Of a stretch of DNA of 64,000 nt, positions 18,064-25,846 are shown one piece after another. A model generated the notes under the pieces. The model did not search any database. It saw only the letters and a program-made list of their open reading frames with translations, and was not told the DNA's origin. The DNA comes from DAHVFK01 sp963755395 (GTDB lineage Bacteria; Pseudomonadota; Gammaproteobacteria; Burkholderiales; SG8-39). The stretch's first letter is position 1. Every line of letters begins with the position of its first letter. Position numbers and translations under genes: made by a program. Location of the stretch: assembly GCA_963755395.1 (NCBI GenBank), contig CAVWJJ010000004.1:248001-312000 (forward strand), given 5' to 3'.

Positions 18064-18914
18064 CGCGGCGCGTTGCGGCCGCCCTGCTCGCCGCGCTCGT
18101 GCTTGCAGCCTGCAGCACGACGCCACCGCGCGGCGGCGCGTACTACAAGGATGACGGACCCGGCGCCAACCCGCCGCCCAATCTGGACCAGATCGCGGAC
18201 GCGCAGCCGCGCGCCGAGCCGCTCAACCGCGCCGCCAACCGCCCCTATGAGGTGTTCGGCAAGAGGTACGTTCCGCTCGCTTCGCTGCAGCCGTTTCACC
18301 AGCGCGGGATCGCGAGCTGGTACGGCCGGCGCTTCAATGGGCAGCCCACTTCGAGCGGGGAACGCTACGACATGTACGCGATGACCGCCGCGCACCCCGT
18401 GCTCCCGATCCCGAGCTACGCGCGCGTCACGAATCTCTCCAATGGCAGGAGCGTGGTGGTGCGAATCAACGACCGCGGGCCGTTCCATTCCGGGCGCATC
18501 ATCGACCTGTCGTACGCGGCGGCGCACAAGCTCGGTTACGTCGCCGCCGGCAGCGCGCGGGTAGAGGTGGACAGCATCGTGCCGGGCGCGCAGAGTGAGG
18601 TCGCGGCGGCGTCCGCGCCGCCCGCTGCGCCGGCGCCCGCCGCGGCGCCGCTCGAGCCCCAGCCGGCGGCAGCCGAGGAGCCGAGCGGCGTGTACCTGCA
18701 GCTCGGCGCGTTCTCCGCGCGCGAGGATGCCGAGAGCTTCCGTGTCCACGTGTATCGAGAGTTGGCCTGGCTGTCGGACGCAATCCACGTGCTGGCCAGC
18801 GGCGGCCTGTACAAGCTGCACCTGGGCCCCTATCGCAGCCAGGACCAGGCCCGCGCCGTCGCGCAACGCATCGAAAGCGAGCTGAACTTCAAGCCCGTGT
18901 TCGTTGTCCGATAG
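18060..18914 (+). CDS. rlpA: Septal-ring lytic transglycosylase RlpA, lipoprotein
   Basis: The 284-residue product starts with a lipoprotein signal (AALLAALVLAACSTT, lipobox LAAC), so it is probably outer-membrane anchored. A double-psi beta-barrel domain follows (GIASWYGRRFNGQPTSSGE to the INDRGPFHSGRIIDLSYAAA region). A Pro/Ala-rich linker then leads to a C-terminal SPOR domain (GVYLQLGAFSAREDAESFR to the end) that binds denuded septal glycan. RlpA cleaves naked glycan strands during daughter-cell separation. The ATG overlaps the stop of the pyrX gene by 4 bases, an unusual link between cell wall and pyrimidine genes in one likely transcript. Confidence 0.93.
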   Translation: MTRRVAAALLAALVLAACSTTPPRGGAYYKDDGPGANPPPNLDQIADAQPRAEPLNRAANRPYEVFGKRYVPLASLQPFHQRGIASWYGRRFNGQPTSSGERYDMYAMTAAHPVLPIPSYARVTNLSNGRSVVVRINDRGPFHSGRIIDLSYAAAHKLGYVAAGSARVEVDSIVPGAQSEVAAASAPPAAPAPAAAPLEPQPAAAEEPSGVYLQLGAFSAREDAESFRVHVYRELAWLSDAIHVLASGGLYKLHLGPYRSQDQARAVAQRIESELNFKPVFVVR

Positions 18915-18939
18915 CGGGCTTGTCGCTTCACGTCTGTCC

Positions 18940-18945
18940 TATAAT
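18940..18945 (+). promoter_or_regulatory. -10 box TATAAT upstream of dacC
   Basis: A perfect TATAAT lies between rlpA and dacC, 24 bases before the chosen dacC ATG, followed by a ribosome site (GGAAGG). A TTGTCG at 18920-18925 would leave only a 14-base spacer, so the -35 element is uncertain. It supports separate transcription of dacC and the genes after it. Confidence 0.5.
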
Positions 18946-18969
18946 CCGCCGCTTTTCGGAAGGTACTCC

Positions 18970-20097
18970 ATGCTCCGTACGCTCGTAGCGCTCTTGCTGT
19001 CAGGCTTTTGTACCCTTGCCGCCGCAAGCATGCCGCAGCCGCCCACCGTGGTCGGCCATGCCTGGCTGGTCGCCGACCTGTCGAGTGACCAAATACTCGG
19101 CTCCGAGAAGGCCGACGAGCGCTTTGAACCCGCCTCGCTTACCAAGCTCATGACCGCCTATCTGGTGTTCACCGCATTGCACGAAAATAGGCTTTCTCTC
19201 CAGCAACAGGTCCCCGTCTCGGAGCACGCCTGGAAGGCTCCCGGCTCGCGCATGTTCATTGAGCCCGGCAGGCCAGTGACCGTCGAGCAGTTGATCGAAG
19301 GCATGGAAGTGCAGTCGGGCAACGACGCTTGCATCGCACTTGCCGAGGCGGTCGCGGGGTCGCAGGACATCTTCGTGCAGATGATGAACCGCGAGGCCCA
19401 GCGCCTCGGCATGAAGAACACTCACTTCATGAATCCGACAGGCTTGCCCGACCCGCAGCACTACAGTACCGCGCACGACATCTATCTTCTGGCGAGCGCC
19501 ATTATTCGAGATTTCCCGGCCGAGTACGCGAAGTACTACTCGCAGAAGGAATTCACCTACAACAACATCACGCAACGCAACCGCAACCGGCTGCTGTGGC
19601 TGGACCCCAGCGTGGACGGCGTAAAGACCGGACACACGGAAGCGGCGGGCTATTGCCTCGTGGCGTCGGCGAAGCACGGGCCGCGGCGGTTGATGTCGGT
19701 GTTGCTCGGCGCGACTTCCGAGCAGATGCGGGCGCAGGAATCGCTCAAGCTGCTCAACTGGGGGTATCAGTTCTTCGACAGCGTCAAGCTGTACGACAAG
19801 GATCAGACGGTGAAGTCGCTAGAGGTCTGGAAGGGCGTCGCACGCCAGGTCAAGGCCGGCTTCGACCGCGCGATCATGATCAGCGTGCCCAAAGGCGACG
19901 CGGACAAACTGAAGGCCGAGCTGCTATCGCAACAGCCGCTGGTGGCCCCGGTGGCGCGGGGCCAGCGCGTTGGCGTGCTGCGGCTGACGCTGTACGGAAA
20001 ACCTTATGGCGAGTACCCCCTGCTGGCGCTTGAGCCGGTAGGCGTTGCGGGCATCTTCGGCAGGGCGTGGGATACACTGCGCCTGTGGATGAAGTAA
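18970..20097 (+). CDS. dacC: Serine-type D-Ala-D-Ala carboxypeptidase (PBP5/6 family, DacC/DacA)
   Basis: This periplasmic enzyme removes the terminal D-Ala from peptidoglycan pentapeptides. It has 375 residues with a signal peptide (TLVALLLSGFCTLAAAS), the active-site SxxK in ASLTKLMTAY, the SxN motif in SGNDACIAL, and KTG in VDGVKTGHTEAAGYC. The C-terminal PBP5-type beta domain ends in an amphipathic anchor (GIFGRAWDTLRLWMK). The ATG at 18970 is chosen over an upstream in-frame start because of the signal peptide and the GGAAGG ribosome site. It leads the run dacC-dat-ybeD-lipB-lipA. Confidence 0.95.
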   Translation: MLRTLVALLLSGFCTLAAASMPQPPTVVGHAWLVADLSSDQILGSEKADERFEPASLTKLMTAYLVFTALHENRLSLQQQVPVSEHAWKAPGSRMFIEPGRPVTVEQLIEGMEVQSGNDACIALAEAVAGSQDIFVQMMNREAQRLGMKNTHFMNPTGLPDPQHYSTAHDIYLLASAIIRDFPAEYAKYYSQKEFTYNNITQRNRNRLLWLDPSVDGVKTGHTEAAGYCLVASAKHGPRRLMSVLLGATSEQMRAQESLKLLNWGYQFFDSVKLYDKDQTVKSLEVWKGVARQVKAGFDRAIMISVPKGDADKLKAELLSQQPLVAPVARGQRVGVLRLTLYGKPYGEYPLLALEPVGVAGIFGRAWDTLRLWMK

Positions 20098-20107
20098 AGG
20101 GAGCGTC

Positions 20108-20974
20108 ATGGTCTTTCTGAACGGCAAGTTCCTGCCCATCGAGCAGGCGACGGTCCCGGTTCTCGACCGGGGGTTCATTTTCGGCGACGGCGTCTACGAA
20201 CTGGTGCCGGTATATTCACGCGTGCCGTTCAGGCTCGATGAGCATTTGCGGCGGCTCGAGCGCAGCCTGGCCGCAGTGCGGATCAGGAATCCGTACAGCA
20301 CGGCGCAGTGGAAGGAGATCATCGCTCGCCTGATCGCCGAGCAGGCCTTCGAGGACCAGGGTATCTACTTTCAGGTCACGCGCGGCGTGGCCAAGCGCGA
20401 CCACGCCTTCCCGAAAGACGTCGCGCCGACGGTGTTCATCATGTCGAACCCGCTGGTCAATCCGCCGCGCGAGCTGGTCGAAAGCGGCGCGTCTGCGCTG
20501 AGCGCGGCCGACAATCGCTGGCTGCGCTGCGACATCAAGTCGATCTCGCTCATCGGCAACTGCCTGCTGCGCCAGATTTCGGCCGATAGCGGCGCGGCGG
20601 AAACCATCATGTTCCGCGACGGCAGGCTGACCGAGGCCTCGGCATCGAACGTATTCATCGTCAAGGGCGGCGTGATCCGCTCGCCGGCCAAGTCCAACCT
20701 GATCCTGCCGGGCATCACCTACGACGTGGTCGCGGAGCTGGCGTTGTCCGCGGGCATCCCGCTCGAGTTCGGCGACATTACTGACGCGGAGGTGCGGGCG
20801 GCAGACGAGTTGTGGATCACGTCGTCGTCGAAGGAGGTACTGGCGATCGTCCAGCTCGACGGCCAGCCGATCGGAGACGGCAAGCCCGGCGCAGTCTTCC
20901 GCCACATGTACCAGCTCTACCAGGAATTCAAGCAGCGGGTGATGCGCGCCGGCAAGCGGGCGGTCGCGGCCTAG
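20108..20974 (+). CDS. dat: D-amino acid aminotransferase (class IV PLP enzyme)
   Basis: The 288-residue fold type IV aminotransferase has a PLP lysine in RCDIKSISLIGNCLLRQ, the N-terminal DRGFIFGDGVYELVPVY motif, and the SSSKEVLAIVQLDG motif near the C-terminus. The D-specific type is suggested by the CDIKS context and by the neighbouring dacC and lipB-lipA genes, a frequent arrangement. It would interconvert D-alanine and D-glutamate for peptidoglycan. A branched-chain or 4-amino-4-deoxychorismate activity cannot be fully excluded. An AAAGGGAG ribosome site precedes the ATG. Confidence 0.88.
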   Translation: MVFLNGKFLPIEQATVPVLDRGFIFGDGVYELVPVYSRVPFRLDEHLRRLERSLAAVRIRNPYSTAQWKEIIARLIAEQAFEDQGIYFQVTRGVAKRDHAFPKDVAPTVFIMSNPLVNPPRELVESGASALSAADNRWLRCDIKSISLIGNCLLRQISADSGAAETIMFRDGRLTEASASNVFIVKGGVIRSPAKSNLILPGITYDVVAELALSAGIPLEFGDITDAEVRAADELWITSSSKEVLAIVQLDGQPIGDGKPGAVFRHMYQLYQEFKQRVMRAGKRAVAA

Positions 20975-20984
20975 GAGGCGCCAG

Positions 20985-21254
20985 ATGAACGAGGTGCGGG
21001 AGTCCACCCTCACCTATCCGTGCGAGTTTCCGATCAAGGTGATGGGTCGGCGCGAGGGCGGCTTCGCGCAGGAGGTAATGCAGATCGTGCTCAGGCACGC
21101 GCCCGATTTCGAGCCCGCGACGATCGAAATGCGGCCCAGTCGGCAGGGCAAGTATCTCGGTCTCACGCTGGTCATCCAGGCACGCTCGCGTGAGCAGCTC
21201 GACGCGCTGTATCGCGACCTGTGCGACCACCCGGCCGTGGTGATGGTGCTGTGA
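20985..21254 (+). CDS. ybeD: DUF493 family protein YbeD
   Basis: This is a small 89-residue ferredoxin-like-fold protein starting MNEVRESTLTYPCEFPIKVMGRR. The FPIKVMG start and the terminal HPAVVMVL match DUF493. The biochemical role is unknown. It is conserved between dacC/dat and lipB in many proteobacteria. Its stop overlaps the lipB start (TGATG), suggesting coupled translation with lipoate synthesis. Confidence 0.92.
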   Translation: MNEVRESTLTYPCEFPIKVMGRREGGFAQEVMQIVLRHAPDFEPATIEMRPSRQGKYLGLTLVIQARSREQLDALYRDLCDHPAVVMVL

Positions 21255-21886
21255 TGGCTGCGGTGCTGGTCCCGGCGATTCGCGTCAAGCAACTCGGCAG
21301 CGTCGACTACCTCGCCGCGCTCGAGGCAATGCGAAGCTTTACCGCGCGACGAAACGATGCCACCGACGACGAATTGTGGCTGCTCGAGCATCCGCCGGTT
21401 TATACGCTCGGGCTCGGTGCCGATGCGGCGCATGGGCCGCGTGCCGAGAACGGGATTCCCGTAGTGAAGGTCGAGCGGGGCGGCGAGATCACCTATCACG
21501 GCCCAGGACAGGTCGTGCTCTATACGCTGGTAGACCTCGCACGGCGTGCGCTCAAGGTGCGCGCGTTCGTTGCCATGCTCGAGCAATCGGTCATCGACCT
21601 GCTCGCCGAGCACGGGGTAGTCGCTGCGCGCCGGTCGGGCGCGCCGGGCGTGTACGTGAACGGGGCCAAGATCGCGGCGCTCGGCATTCGGGTCGCGCGC
21701 GGGCGCGCGTTCCACGGTCTGGCGCTGAATGTGGACCTCGACCTGAGCCCGTTCGGCGCGATCGATCCCTGCGGCTACCCGCGGCTTGCAGTCACCCGCA
21801 CGTGCGACCTGGGCGTAGCGGCCGGGGCGGGCGAGCTCGGCGGCCGGCTGGCGCAGATCCTAGTCGCGAGGCTCGCCCGTGCGTGA
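21254..21886 (+). CDS. lipB: Octanoyl-[acyl carrier protein] transferase LipB
   Basis: LipB transfers octanoate from ACP to lipoyl domains of 2-oxoacid dehydrogenases and the glycine cleavage H protein. The 210-residue protein has the RGGEITYHGPGQVVLYTLVD motif, the lysine motif GAKIAALGIRVARG, and the conserved FHGLALNVDLDLSPF. The catalytic cysteine is in DPCGYP. The ATG overlaps the ybeD stop, and the end overlaps lipA by 8 bases. All key positions are present. Confidence 0.95.
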   Translation: MAAVLVPAIRVKQLGSVDYLAALEAMRSFTARRNDATDDELWLLEHPPVYTLGLGADAAHGPRAENGIPVVKVERGGEITYHGPGQVVLYTLVDLARRALKVRAFVAMLEQSVIDLLAEHGVVAARRSGAPGVYVNGAKIAALGIRVARGRAFHGLALNVDLDLSPFGAIDPCGYPRLAVTRTCDLGVAAGAGELGGRLAQILVARLARA

Positions 21887-22820
21887 CGCCGGTTTCAAGG
21901 AAAAGGGGCAGCGAAAGACCGCCCGCATTCCGGTCAAGATCGTGCCGCGCGAGCCGCTGCCCAAGCCGGCGTGGATCCGGGTGCGTGCCGCCAGCCCGAA
22001 CTCGCGCTTCTACGAGATCAAGGACATTCTGCGTGCGCAGCAGCTGCACACGGTTTGCGAGGAGGCGTCCTGTCCCAACATCGCCGAGTGCTTCGGCAAG
22101 GGCACTGCGACCTTCATGATCCTGGGCGACATCTGCACTCGCCGCTGCCCGTTCTGCGACGTCGCGCACGGGCGGCCGCTGGCGCCGGATCCGAACGAGC
22201 CGCTGCACCTGGCCGAGACGATTGCGCGCCTGCAGCTTTCCTACGTCGTGATTACCAGCGTCGACCGCGACGACCTTAGAGACGGCGGCGCGCAGCATTT
22301 CGTCGATTGCATTCGCGTCGTGCGCGAGCGCTCGCCACGCACGCGCATCGAGGTACTTGTGCCGGACTTTCGCGGGCGGCTAGAGCGGGCCGTCGAGATC
22401 TTGGGCGTCGCGCCGCCGGACGTCATGAATCACAACCTCGAAACCGTGCCGAGGCTTTACCGCAAGGCGCGCCCCGGGGGCGACTATCCTCATTCGCTCG
22501 AGCTACTGCGGTCTTTCAGGGCCCGTCATCCGGGGGTGCCGACCAAGTCGGGGCTGATGGTCGGTTTGGGCGAGAGGGACGAGGAAATCCTGCAGGTCAT
22601 GCGCGATCTCAGGGCGCACGGGGTCGACATGCTCACCATCGGCCAGTACTTGCAGCCGTCCGCGCACCACCTGCCGGTGGAGCGCTACGTCCGTCCCGAG
22701 ACCTTCGCCATGTTCGAACGCGAGGCCGAGACGATGGGTTTTCGCCACGCCGCCGTGGGCGCCATGGTCCGCTCGTCGTATCACGCCGATCGGCAGGCGC
22801 AGGGCGCGGGCGTCGCCTGA
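21879..22820 (+). CDS. lipA: Lipoyl synthase LipA
   Basis: LipA is a radical SAM enzyme that inserts two sulfurs into octanoyl groups. The auxiliary cluster motif is VCEEASCPNIAECF, and the radical SAM CxxxCxxC is CTRRCPFCD. The family segments SVDRDDLRDGGA, HNLETVPRLYRKARPG and TKSGLMVGLGE follow. The 313-residue length is normal. It starts with GTG inside the end of lipB, so the two are translationally coupled. Confidence 0.96.
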   Translation: MRDAGFKEKGQRKTARIPVKIVPREPLPKPAWIRVRAASPNSRFYEIKDILRAQQLHTVCEEASCPNIAECFGKGTATFMILGDICTRRCPFCDVAHGRPLAPDPNEPLHLAETIARLQLSYVVITSVDRDDLRDGGAQHFVDCIRVVRERSPRTRIEVLVPDFRGRLERAVEILGVAPPDVMNHNLETVPRLYRKARPGGDYPHSLELLRSFRARHPGVPTKSGLMVGLGERDEEILQVMRDLRAHGVDMLTIGQYLQPSAHHLPVERYVRPETFAMFEREAETMGFRHAAVGAMVRSSYHADRQAQGAGVA

Positions 22821-22828
22821 GACGGCGC

Positions 22829-23158
22829 ATGGCCGCCTGGGTGTCCGCATTGAAGGCCGTCCTGCCGTACGTCACCAACATCGTGACCGCCGCGATCCCG
22901 GCATTCACCGCACGCAAGGCACAGGACCGCTCGGCCGAGGTGACGGCACAGCAGATCGCCGAGCTGCAAAGCGCTGCGACGCACAACGCCGAGTCGATCA
23001 AGGTGCTGGCCGAGCAGCTGCAGCGCACGGTAAGCGCGGTAGAGCTGGGGGCGGCCAATGTGGACCGGGCGCTGCGGCGGCTGCGACTGGTAGCTGCCGC
23101 GTCGCTGCTGGTCGCGCTAACCGCGTTGTGCGCCGCTTTGATTGTCCTTGTCGGATAA
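22829..23158 (+). CDS. Hypothetical tail-anchored membrane protein
   Basis: The product has 109 residues and no recognised family. It starts with a hydrophobic/amphipathic stretch (SALKAVLPYVTNIVTAAIPAF). A polar helical middle follows, likely coiled coil (AEVTAQQIAELQSAATHNAE through LAEQLQRTVSAVELG). The end is one strong transmembrane helix (LVAAASLLVALTALCAALIV). The ATG follows the lipA stop by 8 bases, so it is likely co-transcribed. The heptad-like middle plus C-terminal anchor suggests a small scaffold or tether, but that is speculation. Confidence 0.7.
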   Translation: MAAWVSALKAVLPYVTNIVTAAIPAFTARKAQDRSAEVTAQQIAELQSAATHNAESIKVLAEQLQRTVSAVELGAANVDRALRRLRLVAAASLLVALTALCAALIVLVG

Positions 23159-23186
23159 TGACTGCTTTACTCGAAAGGAGCGTGCC

Positions 23187-23408
23187 ATGAAAAGACTTGC
23201 GATATTGCTGGTGCTGGCGCTTGCGGCTGCGCCGGCGATGGCCCGGAAGCCGTGCGAAGAGCTCAAGGCGGAGATCGCGGCCAAGATCGAGGCCAACGGG
23301 GTGAAGAAGTACACCCTTGAGATCGTGCCGAAGGACGCGGCGGCGGATGGCAAAGTCGTCGGCACCTGTGACGGCGGGACCAAGAAGATCGTCTACCGGC
23401 GCGATTAG
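23187..23408 (+). CDS. DUF1161 family small secreted protein
   Basis: This 73-residue precursor has a clear signal peptide (RLAILLVLALAAAPAMA). The mature part begins RKPCEELKAEIAAKIEANGV and ends CDGGTKKIVYRRD. The two cysteines and this layout match DUF1161, a family of small periplasmic proteins of unknown role. A strong ribosome site (GAAAGGAG) precedes the ATG. The neighbouring small genes are also uncharacterised. Confidence 0.85.
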   Translation: MKRLAILLVLALAAAPAMARKPCEELKAEIAAKIEANGVKKYTLEIVPKDAAADGKVVGTCDGGTKKIVYRRD

Positions 23409-23429
23409 TACCGATCGAGGAGCGTGAGC

Positions 23430-23969
23430 ATGAGTGCCTTGCAGCGGCTTTCGAAGGCCGCGCTGCGCGACCTGTTGGTGACCAACTGGATGACGCATGA
23501 CGCGATGTGGTTCGCCAGCAGCGCGCGCCTGTGCGGCGTGGAGAAGACGAACGTAGTCAACCGCGGCGCGGTAAAGGCAATGGCGGAGGTCGAGGCGCAG
23601 CGCCTGCGGAAGGCACTCGGCGTGACGAGCATCGGCAGCTTCGATCAGCTTCAGCGCTTCCTCGGCGGCGCCTTCGAGCTGGTGCGGGGGCCGTTCATGA
23701 AATTCGCGCTCACGTACCCCGAGCCAAACCTGATGCGCTGGGAAACCAAGCAGTGCTTCGTGCACGACGGCGTGAGCAAGCTCGGCATGATCGACCGCTA
23801 CGAGTGCGGTGTGTTCGATCGGCTCGAGGGCTGGCTCGAGAGCCTCGGGATCGGGTTCCGGGTCACGCCGGAGATCGACGGGTGCTTCTTGCACCGCCTT
23901 GGACGCTGCGTGCGCGAATACCGCTTCGCTTTCGAGCCGGCGGGTGGCAGTGCGGGAACCAATCGGTGA
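23430..23969 (+). CDS. DUF6125-like protein (L-2-aminothiazoline-4-carboxylate hydrolase-like)
   Basis: The product is a 179-residue soluble protein. The pattern LLVTNWMTHDAMWF, the RGAVKAMAEVEAQRLRKALG helix, KQCFVHDGVSKLGMIDRYECG, and a closing cysteine/histidine region (DGCFLHRLGRCVREYRF) resemble the DUF6125 group. That group is distantly related to L-2-amino-thiazoline-4-carboxylic acid hydrolases. The spaced Cys and His residues could bind a metal. The ATG at 23430 is preferred over the GTG at 23424 because GGAG lies at the right distance. The end overlaps the DUF4197 gene by 4 bases. The family call is from memory and moderate, and the function is unknown. Confidence 0.65.
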   Translation: MSALQRLSKAALRDLLVTNWMTHDAMWFASSARLCGVEKTNVVNRGAVKAMAEVEAQRLRKALGVTSIGSFDQLQRFLGGAFELVRGPFMKFALTYPEPNLMRWETKQCFVHDGVSKLGMIDRYECGVFDRLEGWLESLGIGFRVTPEIDGCFLHRLGRCVREYRFAFEPAGGSAGTNR

Positions 23970-24646
23970 GATTCGCGTATCTCGCCCTGATCGGCGTCGT
24001 CGCCTGGTGCCAGCCTGCGGCGGCACAGCTCAATCGGATCAGCAACCGAGATGCGGTCGCCGCGCTCAGGGCCGCGCTCGAAAAGGGGTCTCAAGTGGCG
24101 GTCGAGTCGCTCGGTCGCACCGATGGCTTCTTCGGCAACGAGCAGGTGAGGATTCCGCTGCCCGAATCGCTGCACCTGGCCGAGGGGCTGATGCGCCGCC
24201 TAGGCATGGGCAGGTACGCCGACGAGCTGGTGCTCACCATGAATCGCGCCGCAGAAGCTGCGGTGCCCGAGGCGAAGTCGCTGCTGATCGGAGCGGTGAA
24301 AAGGATGAGCGTAGAGGACGCGAAGGGAATTCTTACTGGCGGCGAAACGGCCGGGACCGCGTACTTTCGCCGCACCACCGAGAATCAGCTGCGGGCGAGA
24401 TTCCTGCCGATCGTCAGCAGCGCTACCGCCAGGGTGAAGCTGGCCGAGAAATACAACGAGTACGCGGACAGGGGCGCGCGCTTCGGCTTGGTGAGCAAGG
24501 AGGACGCGAACCTCGACGCCTACGTCACGCAGAAGGCGCTCGACGGCCTGTTTCTGGTGATGGCCGGCGAAGAAAAGAAGATCCGCCAGGATCCGGTCGG
24601 ATCGGCCTCGAGCATCATCAGGAAGGTGTTCGGCGCGCTGCGCTGA
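23966..24646 (+). CDS. DUF4197 domain-containing secreted protein
   Basis: The 226-residue precursor has a signal peptide (RFAYLALIGVVAWCQPAAAQ). DUF4197 features follow: RDAVAALRAALEKGSQVAV, the DGFFGNEQVRIPLPE segment, MNRAAEAAVPEAKSLLIGAV, the GGETAGTAYFRRTT motif, and the C-terminal ALDGLFLVMAGEEKKIRQDP. It is probably periplasmic and of unknown function. The GTG start (GTGA overlap with the preceding stop) places the signal peptide correctly. The 3' end overlaps the convergent MFS gene by 29 bases. Confidence 0.88.
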   Translation: MRFAYLALIGVVAWCQPAAAQLNRISNRDAVAALRAALEKGSQVAVESLGRTDGFFGNEQVRIPLPESLHLAEGLMRRLGMGRYADELVLTMNRAAEAAVPEAKSLLIGAVKRMSVEDAKGILTGGETAGTAYFRRTTENQLRARFLPIVSSATARVKLAEKYNEYADRGARFGLVSKEDANLDAYVTQKALDGLFLVMAGEEKKIRQDPVGSASSIIRKVFGALR

Positions 24647-25808
24647 GCGGTTGCGCCGACAGTGCGCGCACGGTCCAGAACAGGGTCAGGCCGCCGCTCG
24701 CGCACAGCGCTGCGAGCAGGAAGCCGGCGCGGTAGTCCCCGGTCAGGTCGTGCAGCGTGCCGGCGGCCCAAGAGCCGACCGCGCCCCCCAGGCCCATGCC
24801 GACCATGATCGTGCCGTATACGGTGCCCAGGCCGCCGCCGGAGAAGTTGCGCGCAGAGAGCACCGCCACCAGTGGCCCACGCGAGCCCTGCATTGTGCCG
24901 AACAGCAGCACGAAGGCGGCCACCAGCGCGTAGGCGCGGTGCCACTCGAGCAGCGCGAACATCCCGATGCCGGCGATGGTCGAGGTGTACGACAGCGTGG
25001 CGACCGGCCGTTCCCCGATGCGCTCGGCCAGCACTCCCGAGCCGAGCATGCCGACGATCGAGATCATCCCCACCAGGCCGTAGATCGAGGCCGCCTCGAG
25101 TGGCGCGAATCCGATCTCGACCAGGTAGGCCACCGCCTGCACGCCGATCGCGTAGGTGGTCACCGAGGTGAAGAACATCACGCCGAACAGCGCCCAGAAC
25201 GCGGGCGTGACGAGCGCGCGCGCGATCGTCCACGAATTGCCCGGGCCGGCCTCCTCGCCCCTGGACGCGCGCTCCCCGGGGCCGGCCGCGATGCGGCGCC
25301 ATGGCAGCGCGAGCACCAGCGGCAGCAACGCGAGTAGCAGTCCGCCGAGCGCGTGGTACGCCCCGCGCCATCCATAGTGCTCGATCAGCCACTGCGTGCC
25401 GGGAGCGATGATCAGCAGCCCCGTGCCGAGCGCGGCGTAGAGCACCCCCATCGCGCTGGCGAGCCGGGTACGGAACCACCGGTTCGCGAGGCCGGAAGCC
25501 GGCACCATGCCGATCAGCGCCGCGCCGATGCCTCCCGCCACCCCAACCAGCAGGTAGAGCTGCCACAGCGCGCCGAGCCAGCCCGCGAGCGCGTAGGCCG
25601 AGCCGAACAAGGTGAGCCCCACGCAGTAGCAAAAGCGCGGCCCGAGGCGGTCGAACGCTATGCCGGCGAGGGGCGACATCATCCCGGCGCACAGCATATA
25701 GGTCGAGTACACGCCGGTAAGCGCGCCGCGATCGGCGCCGAACTCGCGCGCGAGGGGCAGCAGGAACACCGCATAGCTCTCGCCGATGCCACGCGAGAGC
25801 AGGTTCAT
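24618..25808 (-). CDS. MFS transporter (oxalate/formate or monocarboxylate carrier type)
   Basis: This is a major facilitator with about 12 hydrophobic helices over 396 residues from the ATG at 25808. The monocarboxylate/OFA-like signatures include LAGIAFDRLGPRFCY between helices 2 and 3 and the GSWAAGTLHDLTGDYRAGF region near helix 11. The start is uncertain: homology appears to begin about 14 codons earlier, at a CTG (25850) overlapping the dctM stop, and the ATG at 25808 falls inside helix 1. It follows the TRAP genes on the same strand and may share their transcript. The substrate is unknown, perhaps a carboxylate. Confidence 0.85.
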   Translation of the reverse strand: MNLLSRGIGESYAVFLLPLAREFGADRGALTGVYSTYMLCAGMMSPLAGIAFDRLGPRFCYCVGLTLFGSAYALAGWLGALWQLYLLVGVAGGIGAALIGMVPASGLANRWFRTRLASAMGVLYAALGTGLLIIAPGTQWLIEHYGWRGAYHALGGLLLALLPLVLALPWRRIAAGPGERASRGEEAGPGNSWTIARALVTPAFWALFGVMFFTSVTTYAIGVQAVAYLVEIGFAPLEAASIYGLVGMISIVGMLGSGVLAERIGERPVATLSYTSTIAGIGMFALLEWHRAYALVAAFVLLFGTMQGSRGPLVAVLSARNFSGGGLGTVYGTIMVGMGLGGAVGSWAAGTLHDLTGDYRAGFLLAALCASGGLTLFWTVRALSAQPLSAARRTPS

Positions 25809-25846
25809 GACGGTGCACAGCGCCAGTACGCCGAGAGCCGCGCGCC

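Noticed and set aside
23507..23965. N-terminal extension of the DUF4197 frame into the preceding gene
   Set aside because: The signal peptide begins at the GTG at 23966; the extension is the DUF6125-like gene in another frame.
22829..24646. Novel defence or toxin-antitoxin island after lipA
   Set aside because: No toxin, nuclease, NTPase or mobile-element feature is present, and the base composition looks like the neighbours. These are ordinary small unknown genes.
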